A stretch of 32,751 nt of DNA from Vibrio sp. UCD-FRSSP16_30. GTDB taxonomy: Bacteria; Pseudomonadota; Gammaproteobacteria; Enterobacterales; Vibrionaceae. Where the stretch lies: positions 1-32,751 of the forward strand of contig NZ_LZFW01000013.1 of NCBI RefSeq assembly GCF_001676025.1. Direction: 5' to 3'. Position 1 is the first letter of the stretch. Each line of letters begins with the position of its first letter. The position numbers were made by a program, and so were the translations under genes. Below the pieces are notes generated by a model, which was not told the DNA's origin, ran no database searches, and saw only the letters and a list, made by a program, of their open reading frames with translations. Below are positions 1 through 6,716 of the stretch, piece after piece.

Positions 1-207
1 ATCTTTCATCGATTTATTATTATAAATAGCCATTCCCACAAGTAGCCAAACCATAGACTCGAGTGTGAGTTTTCGTTTTCTCATAGTCACGGTATCGGTA
101 AGGGAATAGGCCTCATTGATTAGCTCTATCGGTAGCAAGTCAGACAAGGTTTCTACATTGCTAGGTTTCCAGTCATTAATTACGTTTAGGGCTTGGGAGA
201 CATCCAT
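1..207 (-). CDS. IS4-family transposase, N-terminal fragment (runs off window)
   Basis: The first 69 codons of a transposase begin at an ATG at 207 and run off the left edge. The peptide (starting MDVSQALNVINDWKPSN, with LTLESMVWLLVGMAIYN further on) resembles the N-terminal domain of IS4-type DDE transposases, which precedes the catalytic domain. The catalytic D, D and E residues lie outside the window. The call is supported by the IS4-like terminal inverted repeat at 281-298, about 74 bp upstream of the start codon. The protein would cut and join the IS ends. Whether the full gene is intact cannot be seen here. The start is preceded at once by a hairpin and T-tract (208-243) rather than a clear Shine-Dalgarno sequence, which suggests weak, guarded expression. 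Confidence 0.85.
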   Translation of the reverse strand, partial: MDVSQALNVINDWKPSNVETLSDLLPIELINEAYSLTDTVTMRKRKLTLESMVWLLVGMAIYNNKSMKD

Positions 208-243
208 AAAAAAATCCATGTGCATTAGATACACATGGATTTT
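208..243 (-). terminator. Hairpin plus T-tract just upstream of the transposase start
   Basis: Arms 211-222 and 232-243 form a perfect 12-bp stem with a 9-nt loop. On the minus strand the stem runs into seven Ts ending immediately before the transposase ATG at 207. This has the form of an intrinsic terminator placed between outside promoters and the transposase. In several IS elements (IS10, IS50) such structures block expression driven by outside transcription. That role here is inference. Confidence 0.6.
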
Positions 244-280
244 GACACCTCTGGAGGATCGGTCAACTGATCATATTTTG

Positions 281-298
281 CTTAAATGATCGGCATTA
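281..298 (-). repeat. IS4-type terminal inverted repeat (transposase-proximal end)
   Basis: The minus-strand sequence TAATGCCGATCATTTAAG differs at only one or two positions from the 18-bp IS4 terminal repeat as I recall it. It marks the boundary between the element and the chromosome at 298/299. Confidence 0.75.
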
Positions 299-473
299 CC
301 ACTTAGGTGGGCTTTATGCCGTTTATTTTCAGTATCTAATTGATCGCATCACTCACCACACAATAAGCATGGCGCATAAGTCATGTTGATAAGTAATGAA
401 CATTAACACTGGAAAATTCTCGAGTAGGGATTAAAATGCGACGCTAACCTCCATTGCTAACTAGAGCGACCTT

Positions 474-926
474 ATGCTTCGTGATTACACCTTTAATTGT
501 ATTGTGACTATGCCCCGCCATGAACTGGAAGAGTTCAGCGCACGAATGATCAGTAAAATGGTACCTGAAGATGTAATGAGTGAATTGTTCACTTTTGAAC
601 ACGAAGAAGTCGATAGCGAAGAGCGCATGATGTCCGCGCAGCTTGATGCCAATTTGCGTATGACTGCCATTGCGCTGAGTGAAATACAACAAGCGTTTGA
701 TGATTCAGAAAACGCCCAGCAAAACAGTCAAAGAATGACCCGTTTGGTACTGTGGCACTTCTACGCCATGTCCTTTAACTTAGAGCAAGCGATCTCTTTG
801 GAAATACACTGCGAGCAAGTTGAAAAGCTATTGCTTAATACCCCTCAAGACGCCTTAGGTTGGGTGACTGCACTTACCGAGCTATTGCACACCTACGCTC
901 GCATTAACGCCGAGCAAAACGGATAA
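474..926 (+). CDS. Hypothetical protein, 150 aa
   Basis: The reading frame encodes a soluble, acidic, apparently helical protein with no signal peptide or membrane segment. I do not recognise a family. The start at 474 has only a weak ribosome-binding site (tagagcg); an internal ATG 11 codons later (MPRHELEEF) is an alternative. The protein is rich in Glu, Met and Gln and has long helix-compatible stretches in the second half (for example NLEQAISLEIHCEQVEKLLL). It follows the IS end at 298 with 175 bp between them and shares the convergent stem-loop at 954-985 with the next gene. It is more likely genuine than the opposite-strand frame at 444-692 because of length and composition. Confidence 0.6.
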   Translation: MLRDYTFNCIVTMPRHELEEFSARMISKMVPEDVMSELFTFEHEEVDSEERMMSAQLDANLRMTAIALSEIQQAFDDSENAQQNSQRMTRLVLWHFYAMSFNLEQAISLEIHCEQVEKLLLNTPQDALGWVTALTELLHTYARINAEQNG

Positions 927-953
927 GTCTCTAACTGCACCAATTTAAAAAAA

Positions 954-985
954 TAATGCGAGGATCATTGACTGCCCTCGCATTA
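954..985 (-). terminator. Intrinsic terminator for the 1020-1229 gene
   Basis: A perfect 10-bp stem (954-963 with 976-985) has a 12-nt loop. On the minus strand it is followed by a run of seven Ts within TTATTTTTTTAAATTG. On the plus strand there is no U-tract, so it serves mainly the minus-strand gene while lying between convergent genes. Confidence 0.75.
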
Positions 986-1019
986 TCTAACCAATACCTA
1001 CAAAGCGTTCAAAAAACGC

Positions 1020-1229
1020 TTAGCTATATTGTATCTCATGCTCGATATAATCTTCTTCACTAAACCAAGTGACAATACCGATATAACCACCGTCATTGAG
1101 CTTAGCATCAATTAAAGCCGCCAAGCGCGTGGTCATTCTAAAGCAACCTTCGTCATTTTCTAATTCATCAAGCAACTCACCCACCATCGCTTGCGCGTCA
1201 GTGTCTAATTGCAAACTCATGTAATGCAT
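1020..1229 (-). CDS. Small acidic hypothetical protein, 69 aa
   Basis: The product has no recognisable family, signal peptide or membrane segment. It is strongly acidic, with Asp/Glu clusters at LLDELENDEG and SEEDYIEHEIQYS. The annotated start gives MHYMSLQLD; the second Met (MSLQLD) is equally possible because neither has a strong Shine-Dalgarno sequence. The gene lies 69 bp downstream of the P450 on the same strand, with no clear terminator between them, and an intrinsic terminator follows at 954-985. It may therefore be co-transcribed with the P450. No function can be assigned. Confidence 0.55.
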   Translation of the reverse strand: MHYMSLQLDTDAQAMVGELLDELENDEGCFRMTTRLAALIDAKLNDGGYIGIVTWFSEEDYIEHEIQYS

Positions 1230-1298
1230 TCTTTATTATCCGTTTAGCCCATACGCTCGATTTAAGCAGCCTATAAGGCAATAATTCGTCGATTGATT

Positions 1299-2441
1299 TT
1301 ACGCTAATACCACTGGTACGCGGTGATAACCGCCTACAGGTGATACTTCTCGTTCGCTGACATCTTGCTCAGTAAAAGAGATATTTTGTACTGAATTTAG
1401 CAGTGCTTTAATGGCAATTCTTAGCTCCCATGTCGAGAGTAAACGACCCGGGCAGACGTGTTTTCCGATCCCGTAGACCAGATTTTTATCTGCGTTGCCC
1501 TCAGGGTCAAACTGGTTCTGATCAAATACGCCTTCATCACGATTAGCCGATGTCCAGTTGAGCTTCACTTTAGCACCTGCTGGAATATCTTGCCCTGCCA
1601 CGTGCATAGGACAAGTGGTAACTCGTCTGTTAGAAACGAAAGGATCATCAATGCGAAGAATTTCGTCGATAATCGCGTCCACTTTACTATCAGAACCTTG
1701 GCGTATTTCTTCGATTAACTGCGGATGCTCCACAATATAAGCCACAATAACGCCGATACATAACGCGATAGAACCTAGATCCCCACCCGTCCAGTTGCGC
1801 AGTATTGAAACAAGTTCTTCTTCGGTAAGTAATCGACCGTTGATGGTTTCAGCGCACAGCTTACTGGTGACATCATCAAAGGTATTATTGTTATCGGCTC
1901 GGCGCGGTTGAACCACTGAACGTATGATAACATCAAATTTTTCAGCGACTTGCGCAGTTAAATCATGTTTACCTGAACGCGTAGCAATATGATTGTCATC
2001 CATCCATTCCAGCAATACCGCTTCCAACTCTTTAGGCCAGCCTAACCATTCACATTGCAGACGCACAGCCAAAACTGCGCCAATATCATTAACCGCATCC
2101 AAAGTTTGCCCTTTTGGCAATTCCGACATCAGTTGCGCCGCAACATTTTCAAATACAGAGATAAAAGGCGTTAAGGCTTGCTTGCTAAGATAACGATCAA
2201 TAATCGCGCGATATTGAGTATGCTCTTCGCCATCTAAACCGTTGGGGATTTGCAGGTAACGCGATACTTTAGAAGAAAAACGCTCATCATCAAGCGCTGC
2301 TGCCATGACATCCGCATGCTTTAATAACACCCATTCGTTATTGATGTTTTTTACTATGGGATGTTTACTTCGCAGATCATCGGTAAACGCTCGAACGTCA
2401 AGACCTGAGACAGATATATCATGTGGCATTTTATCAGCCAT
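1299..2441 (-). CDS. Cytochrome P450, 380 aa
   Basis: This is a soluble bacterial-type P450 of normal length. Visible motifs are the K-helix ExxR (E260-I-L-R263), the following PF...R stretch (DPFVSNRRV), and the haem-binding loop YGIGKHVCPG with the proximal thiolate Cys330. The I-helix segment around residues 217-223 reads WTGGDLGS: the acidic residue Asp221 is kept, but the usual Thr after it is Leu222. The start is placed at 2441 (MADKMPHD) because AAAGGAG stands 8 nt upstream; a 30-residue longer frame lacks such a signal. No ferredoxin or ferredoxin reductase gene is in the window, so its electron donor is unknown. It lies just beyond the terminator of the TonB receptor, facing the same way. 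The substrate cannot be deduced. Confidence 0.93.
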   Translation of the reverse strand: MADKMPHDISVSGLDVRAFTDDLRSKHPIVKNINNEWVLLKHADVMAAALDDERFSSKVSRYLQIPNGLDGEEHTQYRAIIDRYLSKQALTPFISVFENVAAQLMSELPKGQTLDAVNDIGAVLAVRLQCEWLGWPKELEAVLLEWMDDNHIATRSGKHDLTAQVAEKFDVIIRSVVQPRRADNNNTFDDVTSKLCAETINGRLLTEEELVSILRNWTGGDLGSIALCIGVIVAYIVEHPQLIEEIRQGSDSKVDAIIDEILRIDDPFVSNRRVTTCPMHVAGQDIPAGAKVKLNWTSANRDEGVFDQNQFDPEGNADKNLVYGIGKHVCPGRLLSTWELRIAIKALLNSVQNISFTEQDVSEREVSPVGGYHRVPVVLA

Positions 2442-2543
2442 AATGGCTCCTTTATTGAAAGTATCGTGTGTAGATAAAGTGTTATTGCAACCAAAGCTCA
2501 TAACCAAAATATAGTTGATAACTTTTAGCAATAAACACTTTCA

Positions 2544-2591
2544 GGTTACATTCTGTCGTAACCATCACTTTCTTCAAGTTACCATTAACTT
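2544..2591. promoter_or_regulatory. Two short inverted repeats upstream of the P450
   Basis: GGTTAC (2544-2549) faces GTAACC (2558-2563) across 8 nt, and AAGTTA (2576-2581) faces TAACTT (2586-2591) across CCAT. They lie 100-150 bp upstream of the P450 start, where its promoter would be. The second contains TTACCATT (2579-2586), an 8-mer also present in the siderophore operators at 4782-4822 and 8584-8602. They are operator candidates only. Confidence 0.35.
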
Positions 2592-2660
2592 ACGGCATCA
2601 ACAATTTGCAGTTTAGTAAGATCAATTTCCACTTTAATGATCAAAAAGATGATGAAATAA

Positions 2661-2702
2661 AAATGCCGAGTCAGATTAGCGGAATAATCTACCTCGGCAT
2701 TT
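2661..2702 (-). terminator. Intrinsic terminator after the TonB-dependent receptor
   Basis: Outer arms AAATGCCGAG (2661-2670) and CTCGGCATTT (2693-2702) pair over 10 bp, with a second inner stem AGATTA/TAATCT. On the minus strand the stem runs into TTTTTATTTC. It separates the receptor from the P450, so the two probably have separate promoters. Confidence 0.8.
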
Positions 2703-2744
2703 GTTTGTATTTAAAAGATTTTTACAAACTGGTTACTGTCTCAT

Positions 2745-4715
2745 TTAAAAAGCGTAACTCACCCCAACTCGGATATCACGGCCTGCGGCATAAACGCCAG
2801 CAACACTTTCAAAACCAGGAAGTGATGTGAAATCACCAACACTAGAATGATCGCGGTAGTATTCGTTAAATAGGTTTGTCACGGTTAAGTTAACATTCAG
2901 ATCTTGGCTGTTTAATGGGTACCATTGAACATAAATATCGTGCACTTGGTATCCAGGCTTATCAATGCTTGAACCATCCGCTACATAAGCATTTTTCACT
3001 TCAACATTGTTTAAATCAGCAACGTAAGAGTAGTTCCAACCTAATTCTAGGTGTTGGTTCATGTTATAAGTCAGGTTTAGACCTAATGTATCGCCTCGTG
3101 AATTACCGATACCTACATGGTCGTAGCCATTTAATGTTTGTCCATTTAGCTCTGAATCAACACTGCTAAAGCTTGCCATTGCGGTTACTTTTTCAAACCA
3201 ATACGTCGCTCTTAGCTCATAACCTTTAGTTTTTAATGTGCCGACGTTTTCGTACTGACGACCATCTACGTCAATCACATCATCAATAGTACTTTGGAAG
3301 ACCGTTGCCGATGCAAGCCAGTTCTCTTGTCGGTACTCTAGACCTATCTCTGCATTTTCTGCGGTTTCGGCTTTCAAATCTGGATTGATGGTATAAACGT
3401 CAAGAGTGAACGTATCCCCCACTTGCTTACCACGTAATGCTTGTGCGTAACCTGCGTTAAGCTTCAAACCATCGATAATTTGATAGTTAAAGCCAACGTT
3501 TGAGCTTAAACCATCGCTATCAATCTCTGTACCTGTCGAGTGCTGCTTGAGTGTGTATCGGTCATATCGAGTACCAAAACTTAGCAAAAATGAATCTGCT
3601 AGTTGCCAATGATCTTGCGCGTACACACCGAATACATCACCATCTTCATTGACCTTAGGACCAGCGCCAGGTTCAAGAGATTTAGCCACGGCTTCATCAC
3701 TACGATATTCAATTCCGTAAGTTACGGCGTGATCTTGAATGTAGGTGGTGTTACGTACATCTAAACCAATGGTGTTCACTTCACCGTTATATTTGCCCCA
3801 GCGAGCATCTTGAGTGACATCGGCTTGAGTGTAGTAAACCGTATTTTCAAGATTGAGCAGGTCATTAAGGCTAAAAGTATGGTTAGCAGTGAAAGTATGG
3901 CGTTGCGTCTCAAGGGGATACAGAGGATCGGTTGCCGTTGCTGGCCAGTTTGGACGTTGACCAAACTCACCTTTTTCGTTGCGGTTTTCATAGCTAAACG
4001 CCAATGTTTGATTGTCAGTTAGATCGCCGTCAATCTTGATAAAACCAAGCGCTCTATCCGATGATGAACCATAAATTTCATCACCGTTACCATCGGTCAT
4101 ATTTTCATTTTTTGTTTGAACAAAAGAGCCTAAAATACCCCAATTGTCGTTGATTTCACCATATGCACTGGCACTGCCTGCGTAACCATCATTAGTAAAG
4201 TAATTAGCACTCACTCTGCCACCAAAGCTCTCGCCTGGCGCTAATAAATCATGAGCACTTTTAGTTTTAAATCGAATTGAACCGCCTAATGCACCAAAAC
4301 CACTTGTGGCTTCACCTGCACCCGCTTGAACTTCAACGGTTTTGAGAAGATAAGGGTCAATAGATAAACGACCAATATGATGGAATAAAGTACTGGTTTG
4401 CGGCGCACCATCAACAGTAACGTTTAGATAAGTATCCTCTAGCCCCCTAACATACACTTTTTGTGCAACCCCGATAGAACCACCAACGGTCACTGAAGGG
4501 TCAGTGCGGAAGATATCTTCTAAGTCTTGTGCTTGATAGTTTTCAAGCTCAGTATCGGTGACAGATACGTTAGTCAGCTCACCCACAACAACCATGACTT
4601 CAGGACTGTGACTCTTGTCTATTTCTGCATCCGTTTCTTTAGTTTCTGCAAGAGCGACCGGAGAGGCTAAAGCACTTGCGACAAGCATTGCAAGTGATGT
4701 TACTTTGAATTCCAT
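2745..4715 (-). CDS. TonB-dependent outer-membrane siderophore receptor, 656 aa
   Basis: The protein has a signal peptide (MEFKVTSLAMLVASALASPVALAE), a TonB-box-like segment (EVMVVVGE) near residues 39-46, a plug domain (SVTVGGSIGVAQKVYVRGL, GGSIRFKT) and a long beta-barrel ending in Phe (VGVSYAF), the usual outer-membrane signature. Such receptors bind ferric siderophores and import them with TonB-ExbBD energy. It lies downstream of the ABC importer on the same strand, as in the V. cholerae vctPDGC/vctA neighbourhood, so it is probably the matching receptor. The exact ligand is not determined. The start at 4715 is chosen because it begins the signal peptide; an in-frame ATG 24 codons upstream would place its codons inside the operator. 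A terminator follows at 2661-2702. Confidence 0.93.
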   Translation of the reverse strand: MEFKVTSLAMLVASALASPVALAETKETDAEIDKSHSPEVMVVVGELTNVSVTDTELENYQAQDLEDIFRTDPSVTVGGSIGVAQKVYVRGLEDTYLNVTVDGAPQTSTLFHHIGRLSIDPYLLKTVEVQAGAGEATSGFGALGGSIRFKTKSAHDLLAPGESFGGRVSANYFTNDGYAGSASAYGEINDNWGILGSFVQTKNENMTDGNGDEIYGSSSDRALGFIKIDGDLTDNQTLAFSYENRNEKGEFGQRPNWPATATDPLYPLETQRHTFTANHTFSLNDLLNLENTVYYTQADVTQDARWGKYNGEVNTIGLDVRNTTYIQDHAVTYGIEYRSDEAVAKSLEPGAGPKVNEDGDVFGVYAQDHWQLADSFLLSFGTRYDRYTLKQHSTGTEIDSDGLSSNVGFNYQIIDGLKLNAGYAQALRGKQVGDTFTLDVYTINPDLKAETAENAEIGLEYRQENWLASATVFQSTIDDVIDVDGRQYENVGTLKTKGYELRATYWFEKVTAMASFSSVDSELNGQTLNGYDHVGIGNSRGDTLGLNLTYNMNQHLELGWNYSYVADLNNVEVKNAYVADGSSIDKPGYQVHDIYVQWYPLNSQDLNVNLTVTNLFNEYYRDHSSVGDFTSLPGFESVAGVYAAGRDIRVGVSYAF

Positions 4716-4781
4716 ATATATTATTCCGTAATTTAGTAGCGTTAAGTTCCTCCATTTGAGTGCCAAACCAACCGATTTACC

Positions 4782-4822
4782 ACACAAATGGTAATGATAT
4801 TAAGAGTGATTACCATTTGTGT
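4782..4822. promoter_or_regulatory. Operator-like perfect inverted repeat with Fur-box similarity
   Basis: ACACAAATGGTAAT (4782-4795) is repeated perfectly inverted at 4809-4822, with a 13-nt spacer. Each arm starts a stretch resembling the Vibrio Fur consensus AATGANAATNATTNTCATT: by hand I count 11 of 16 specified positions on one arm and 12 of 16 on the other. It overlaps the predicted -10 box and start of the receptor promoter. Two Fur sites facing each other are likely; a separate activator or repressor is possible. Confidence 0.6.
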
Positions 4823-4849
4823 TATACTGATATTTTTGCGCTATGTATA
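4821..4849 (-). promoter_or_regulatory. Predicted sigma-70 promoter of the TonB receptor
   Basis: On the minus strand TATACA (4849-4844) and TATAAC (4826-4821) are separated by 17 bp, matching four and five positions of the -35 and -10 consensus. The -10 box touches the operator-like palindrome at 4782-4822, so a bound repressor would block initiation. Confidence 0.5.
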
Positions 4850-4870
4850 TGGATAACAATATAATTTAGA

Positions 4871-4979
4871 GTCCTTTCCATACAGAATGTGATATGAAAC
4901 ACGTTAATTTAACTCAATTGTGCATCGCACAATTGTGACGACGGCTTCAATAGGGGGTCTATTACTAATAGGAAAGGAC
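4871..4979. repeat. Nested inverted repeats between the importer and the receptor promoter
   Basis: Outer arms GTCCTTTCC (4871-4879) and GGAAAGGAC (4971-4979) enclose an inner hairpin CAATTGTGC/GCACAATTG (4915-4923 and 4927-4935, 3-nt loop). Neither arm is followed by a good U-tract, so this is not a classic terminator. It could fold as a 3' structure of the importer mRNA or be a remnant of a small mobile element. The role is unknown. Confidence 0.4.
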
Positions 4980-4993
4980 AAAGTTAAAGATAT

Positions 4994-5752
4994 TTAGGTG
5001 TAATAAAAGCTAACTCGTTTATCATCCACCACCTGAACTTGCATGGGCATATCAAAGACTTTTTCTAGTTTTTCAGCAGTCATAAATTGCTGACTTTGTT
5101 GATGATAAATAATAGCCCCATCACGCATGGCGATAATTTGATCGGAATAAATCGATGCAAAATTAATGTCATGCAGCACCACAATCACACGCTTTCCTGA
5201 TTCATCCGCAGCTTGTCGAATCAGTTTCATCATAATGCGACTGTGTTTCATATCTAGATTATTCAGTGGTTCATCAAGAAGGACATAATCACTATCTTGC
5301 GCAAATACCATTGCAATAAAAGCGCGCTGTTTTTGCCCGCCACTTAATTGGTCAAGAAAGCGATGTTGCAGCGCCTGTAAATCAAAAAATCGGATTGCAT
5401 CATCAATAAGGCGATTATCTTGTTCAGTCGGACGACCTTTGTGATAGGGAAAGCGCCCAAACGTCACTAACTCTCGAACGCTAAGTCTGGCTTGCACCTG
5501 CTGACTTTGGGTTAATATCGCCATTTTTTTCGCCAGTACGCTCGGTTCATAATCGTCAAGAGCGATATTATTTAGCGTGACCGTGCCTGAGGTTGGCACT
5601 AACAGTCGCGACATAATACCTAGTAATGTCGACTTACCCGCCCCATTACCGCCAATAATGGATGTCACGCCATGCATTGGGATCTGTAAGTTAATATCTG
5701 AAATGACCCTAGTATCAGAAAACTTCATTTCAATCTGCTTAAGTTCGAGCAT
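4994..5752 (-). CDS. Ferric-siderophore ABC importer, ATP-binding protein (CeuD/YclP/VctC-like), 252 aa
   Basis: This is a cytoplasmic ATPase powering siderophore import. It has Walker A GGNGAGKST (residues 34-42, Lys40), the signature LSGGQKQR and Walker B YVLLDEPLNNLD, followed by the switch histidine in VVLHDIN. Length is normal for the FepC/FecE group. Its start overlaps the end of the upstream permease gene by 14 nt, so the two are translationally coupled. It is the last gene of the importer operon, which runs binding protein, permease, permease, ATPase, the order of vctPDGC in V. cholerae. The fit to a siderophore rather than haem or B12 system comes from the neighbours. Confidence 0.95.
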   Translation of the reverse strand: MLELKQIEMKFSDTRVISDINLQIPMHGVTSIIGGNGAGKSTLLGIMSRLLVPTSGTVTLNNIALDDYEPSVLAKKMAILTQSQQVQARLSVRELVTFGRFPYHKGRPTEQDNRLIDDAIRFFDLQALQHRFLDQLSGGQKQRAFIAMVFAQDSDYVLLDEPLNNLDMKHSRIMMKLIRQAADESGKRVIVVLHDINFASIYSDQIIAMRDGAIIYHQQSQQFMTAEKLEKVFDMPMQVQVVDDKRVSFYYT

Positions 5753-6716
5753 AGCGCCCCTGCCTCACTAAAAGAATAAGAAAAAAGATCCCACCGACAA
5801 ATTCAATGATGAAACTTAGGCGAGTATTAAACTGAAAAACATGCTGTAGCAGGACTTCACCGCCAAGTAAGCATATACAACCAAGTAATGAGGCTGTAAC
5901 GAGCGTCACGCTGTGTTTGTAAGTTCCGCTAAGGTGATAAGCTAGATTAGCGACCATCAAACCAAAAAAGGTGATCGGCCCGACTAATGCGGTAGAGATA
6001 GAAACCAGCACCGCAATGATAACTAAATGTTTTAGTACCAGTTTTTGATACTCGATACCTAGATTAATTGCATGATCTTTGCCCAGCAATAACACATCCA
6101 ATTTATGTCTGTCTTTCCACGCTATAGCGCTAGCTACGCATAAAAAAATCGCGCTCAAGCCCATAATATTGACAGGGACTTGGTTAAAACTGGCAAACAT
6201 TGCGTCTTGCAAGACGACAAATTCACTAGGATCAATCATTCGGGTCATAAATAATGTCAGGCTGCGAAACAGTACCCCAAAAACAACGCCAATTAAGACC
6301 AAGGTGTGCAAATCTTGCCTTTGCTTGCCAAATAACCATCTGAACAGAACAAACATAAATCCTGATAGTAGGCACACTTCTATCAGCCACATCAGAGCGC
6401 TGTCTAATTGACTGTATTGTTGGCTGCCCAGCAGCCACAGCACTGTGGTTTGCAACAGAATATATAAGGTATCAAAGCCCATTATGGCTGGAGTCAAAAT
6501 TCGATTATGAGTAATGGTTTGAAAAAGAACGGTCGCGATTGCAACGCTTGCCCCAACTAGCACAAACAGCAGTACTTTTTTCCCTCGGAATTGCAAGGTA
6601 AACGACCAACTGGCTTGTTGATTTAAGGTTAAATAAGCACCTATACAGACAGTTAATAATCCAAGCATGAATAGCAGTGAAAGCCCAAAGCGATTAACCA
6701 CGGCGAAGGCTCCCAT
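5739..6716 (-). CDS. Ferric-siderophore ABC importer, permease (CeuC/YclO/FatC-like), 325 aa
   Basis: The protein is very hydrophobic with about eight to nine membrane segments and belongs to the FecCD/BtuC permease family. The stretch ATVLFQTITHNRILTPAIMGFDTLYIL is typical of the second permease of CeuBCDE/YclNOPQ/FatDC importers. With the partner at 6694-7617 it forms the inner-membrane channel. Both ends overlap neighbouring genes (23 nt with the permease upstream, 14 nt with the ATPase downstream), indicating tight translational coupling in one operon. Confidence 0.93.
   Translation of the reverse strand: MGAFAVVNRFGLSLLFMLGLLTVCIGAYLTLNQQASWSFTLQFRGKKVLLFVLVGASVAIATVLFQTITHNRILTPAIMGFDTLYILLQTTVLWLLGSQQYSQLDSALMWLIEVCLLSGFMFVLFRWLFGKQRQDLHTLVLIGVVFGVLFRSLTLFMTRMIDPSEFVVLQDAMFASFNQVPVNIMGLSAIFLCVASAIAWKDRHKLDVLLLGKDHAINLGIEYQKLVLKHLVIIAVLVSISTALVGPITFFGLMVANLAYHLSGTYKHSVTLVTASLLGCICLLGGEVLLQHVFQFNTRLSFIIEFVGGIFFLILLVRQGRYART

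Larger units (their letters stand above)
1..298 (-). mobile_element. IS4-family insertion sequence, one end only
   Basis: The element extends from the left edge to 298 and contains the transposase start and its upstream terminus. The outer end, read on the minus strand, begins TAATGCCGATCATTTAAG and is followed internally by GATCAGTTGACCGATCC. From memory both closely match the ends of IS4 of E. coli. The other terminus and the expected 11-13 bp target duplication are outside the window. If a duplication exists, it should start at 299 with CCACTTAGGTG. Confidence 0.8.

Noticed and set aside
444..692. 82-codon minus-strand frame opposite the first hypothetical gene
   Set aside because: The plus-strand frame is longer and more protein-like in composition; the minus frame has no supporting start signal.
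2442..2531. 30-residue N-terminal extension of the P450
   Set aside because: AAAGGAG sits correctly before the ATG at 2441, and soluble bacterial P450s need no such extension.
2606..2830. 74-codon plus-strand frame between P450 and receptor
   Set aside because: It crosses the receptor terminator and overlaps the end of the receptor gene in antisense.
4915..4935. CAATTGTGC/GCACAATTG hairpin as terminator of the importer operon
   Set aside because: No U-tract follows on the minus strand, so it is recorded only as part of an inverted-repeat structure.
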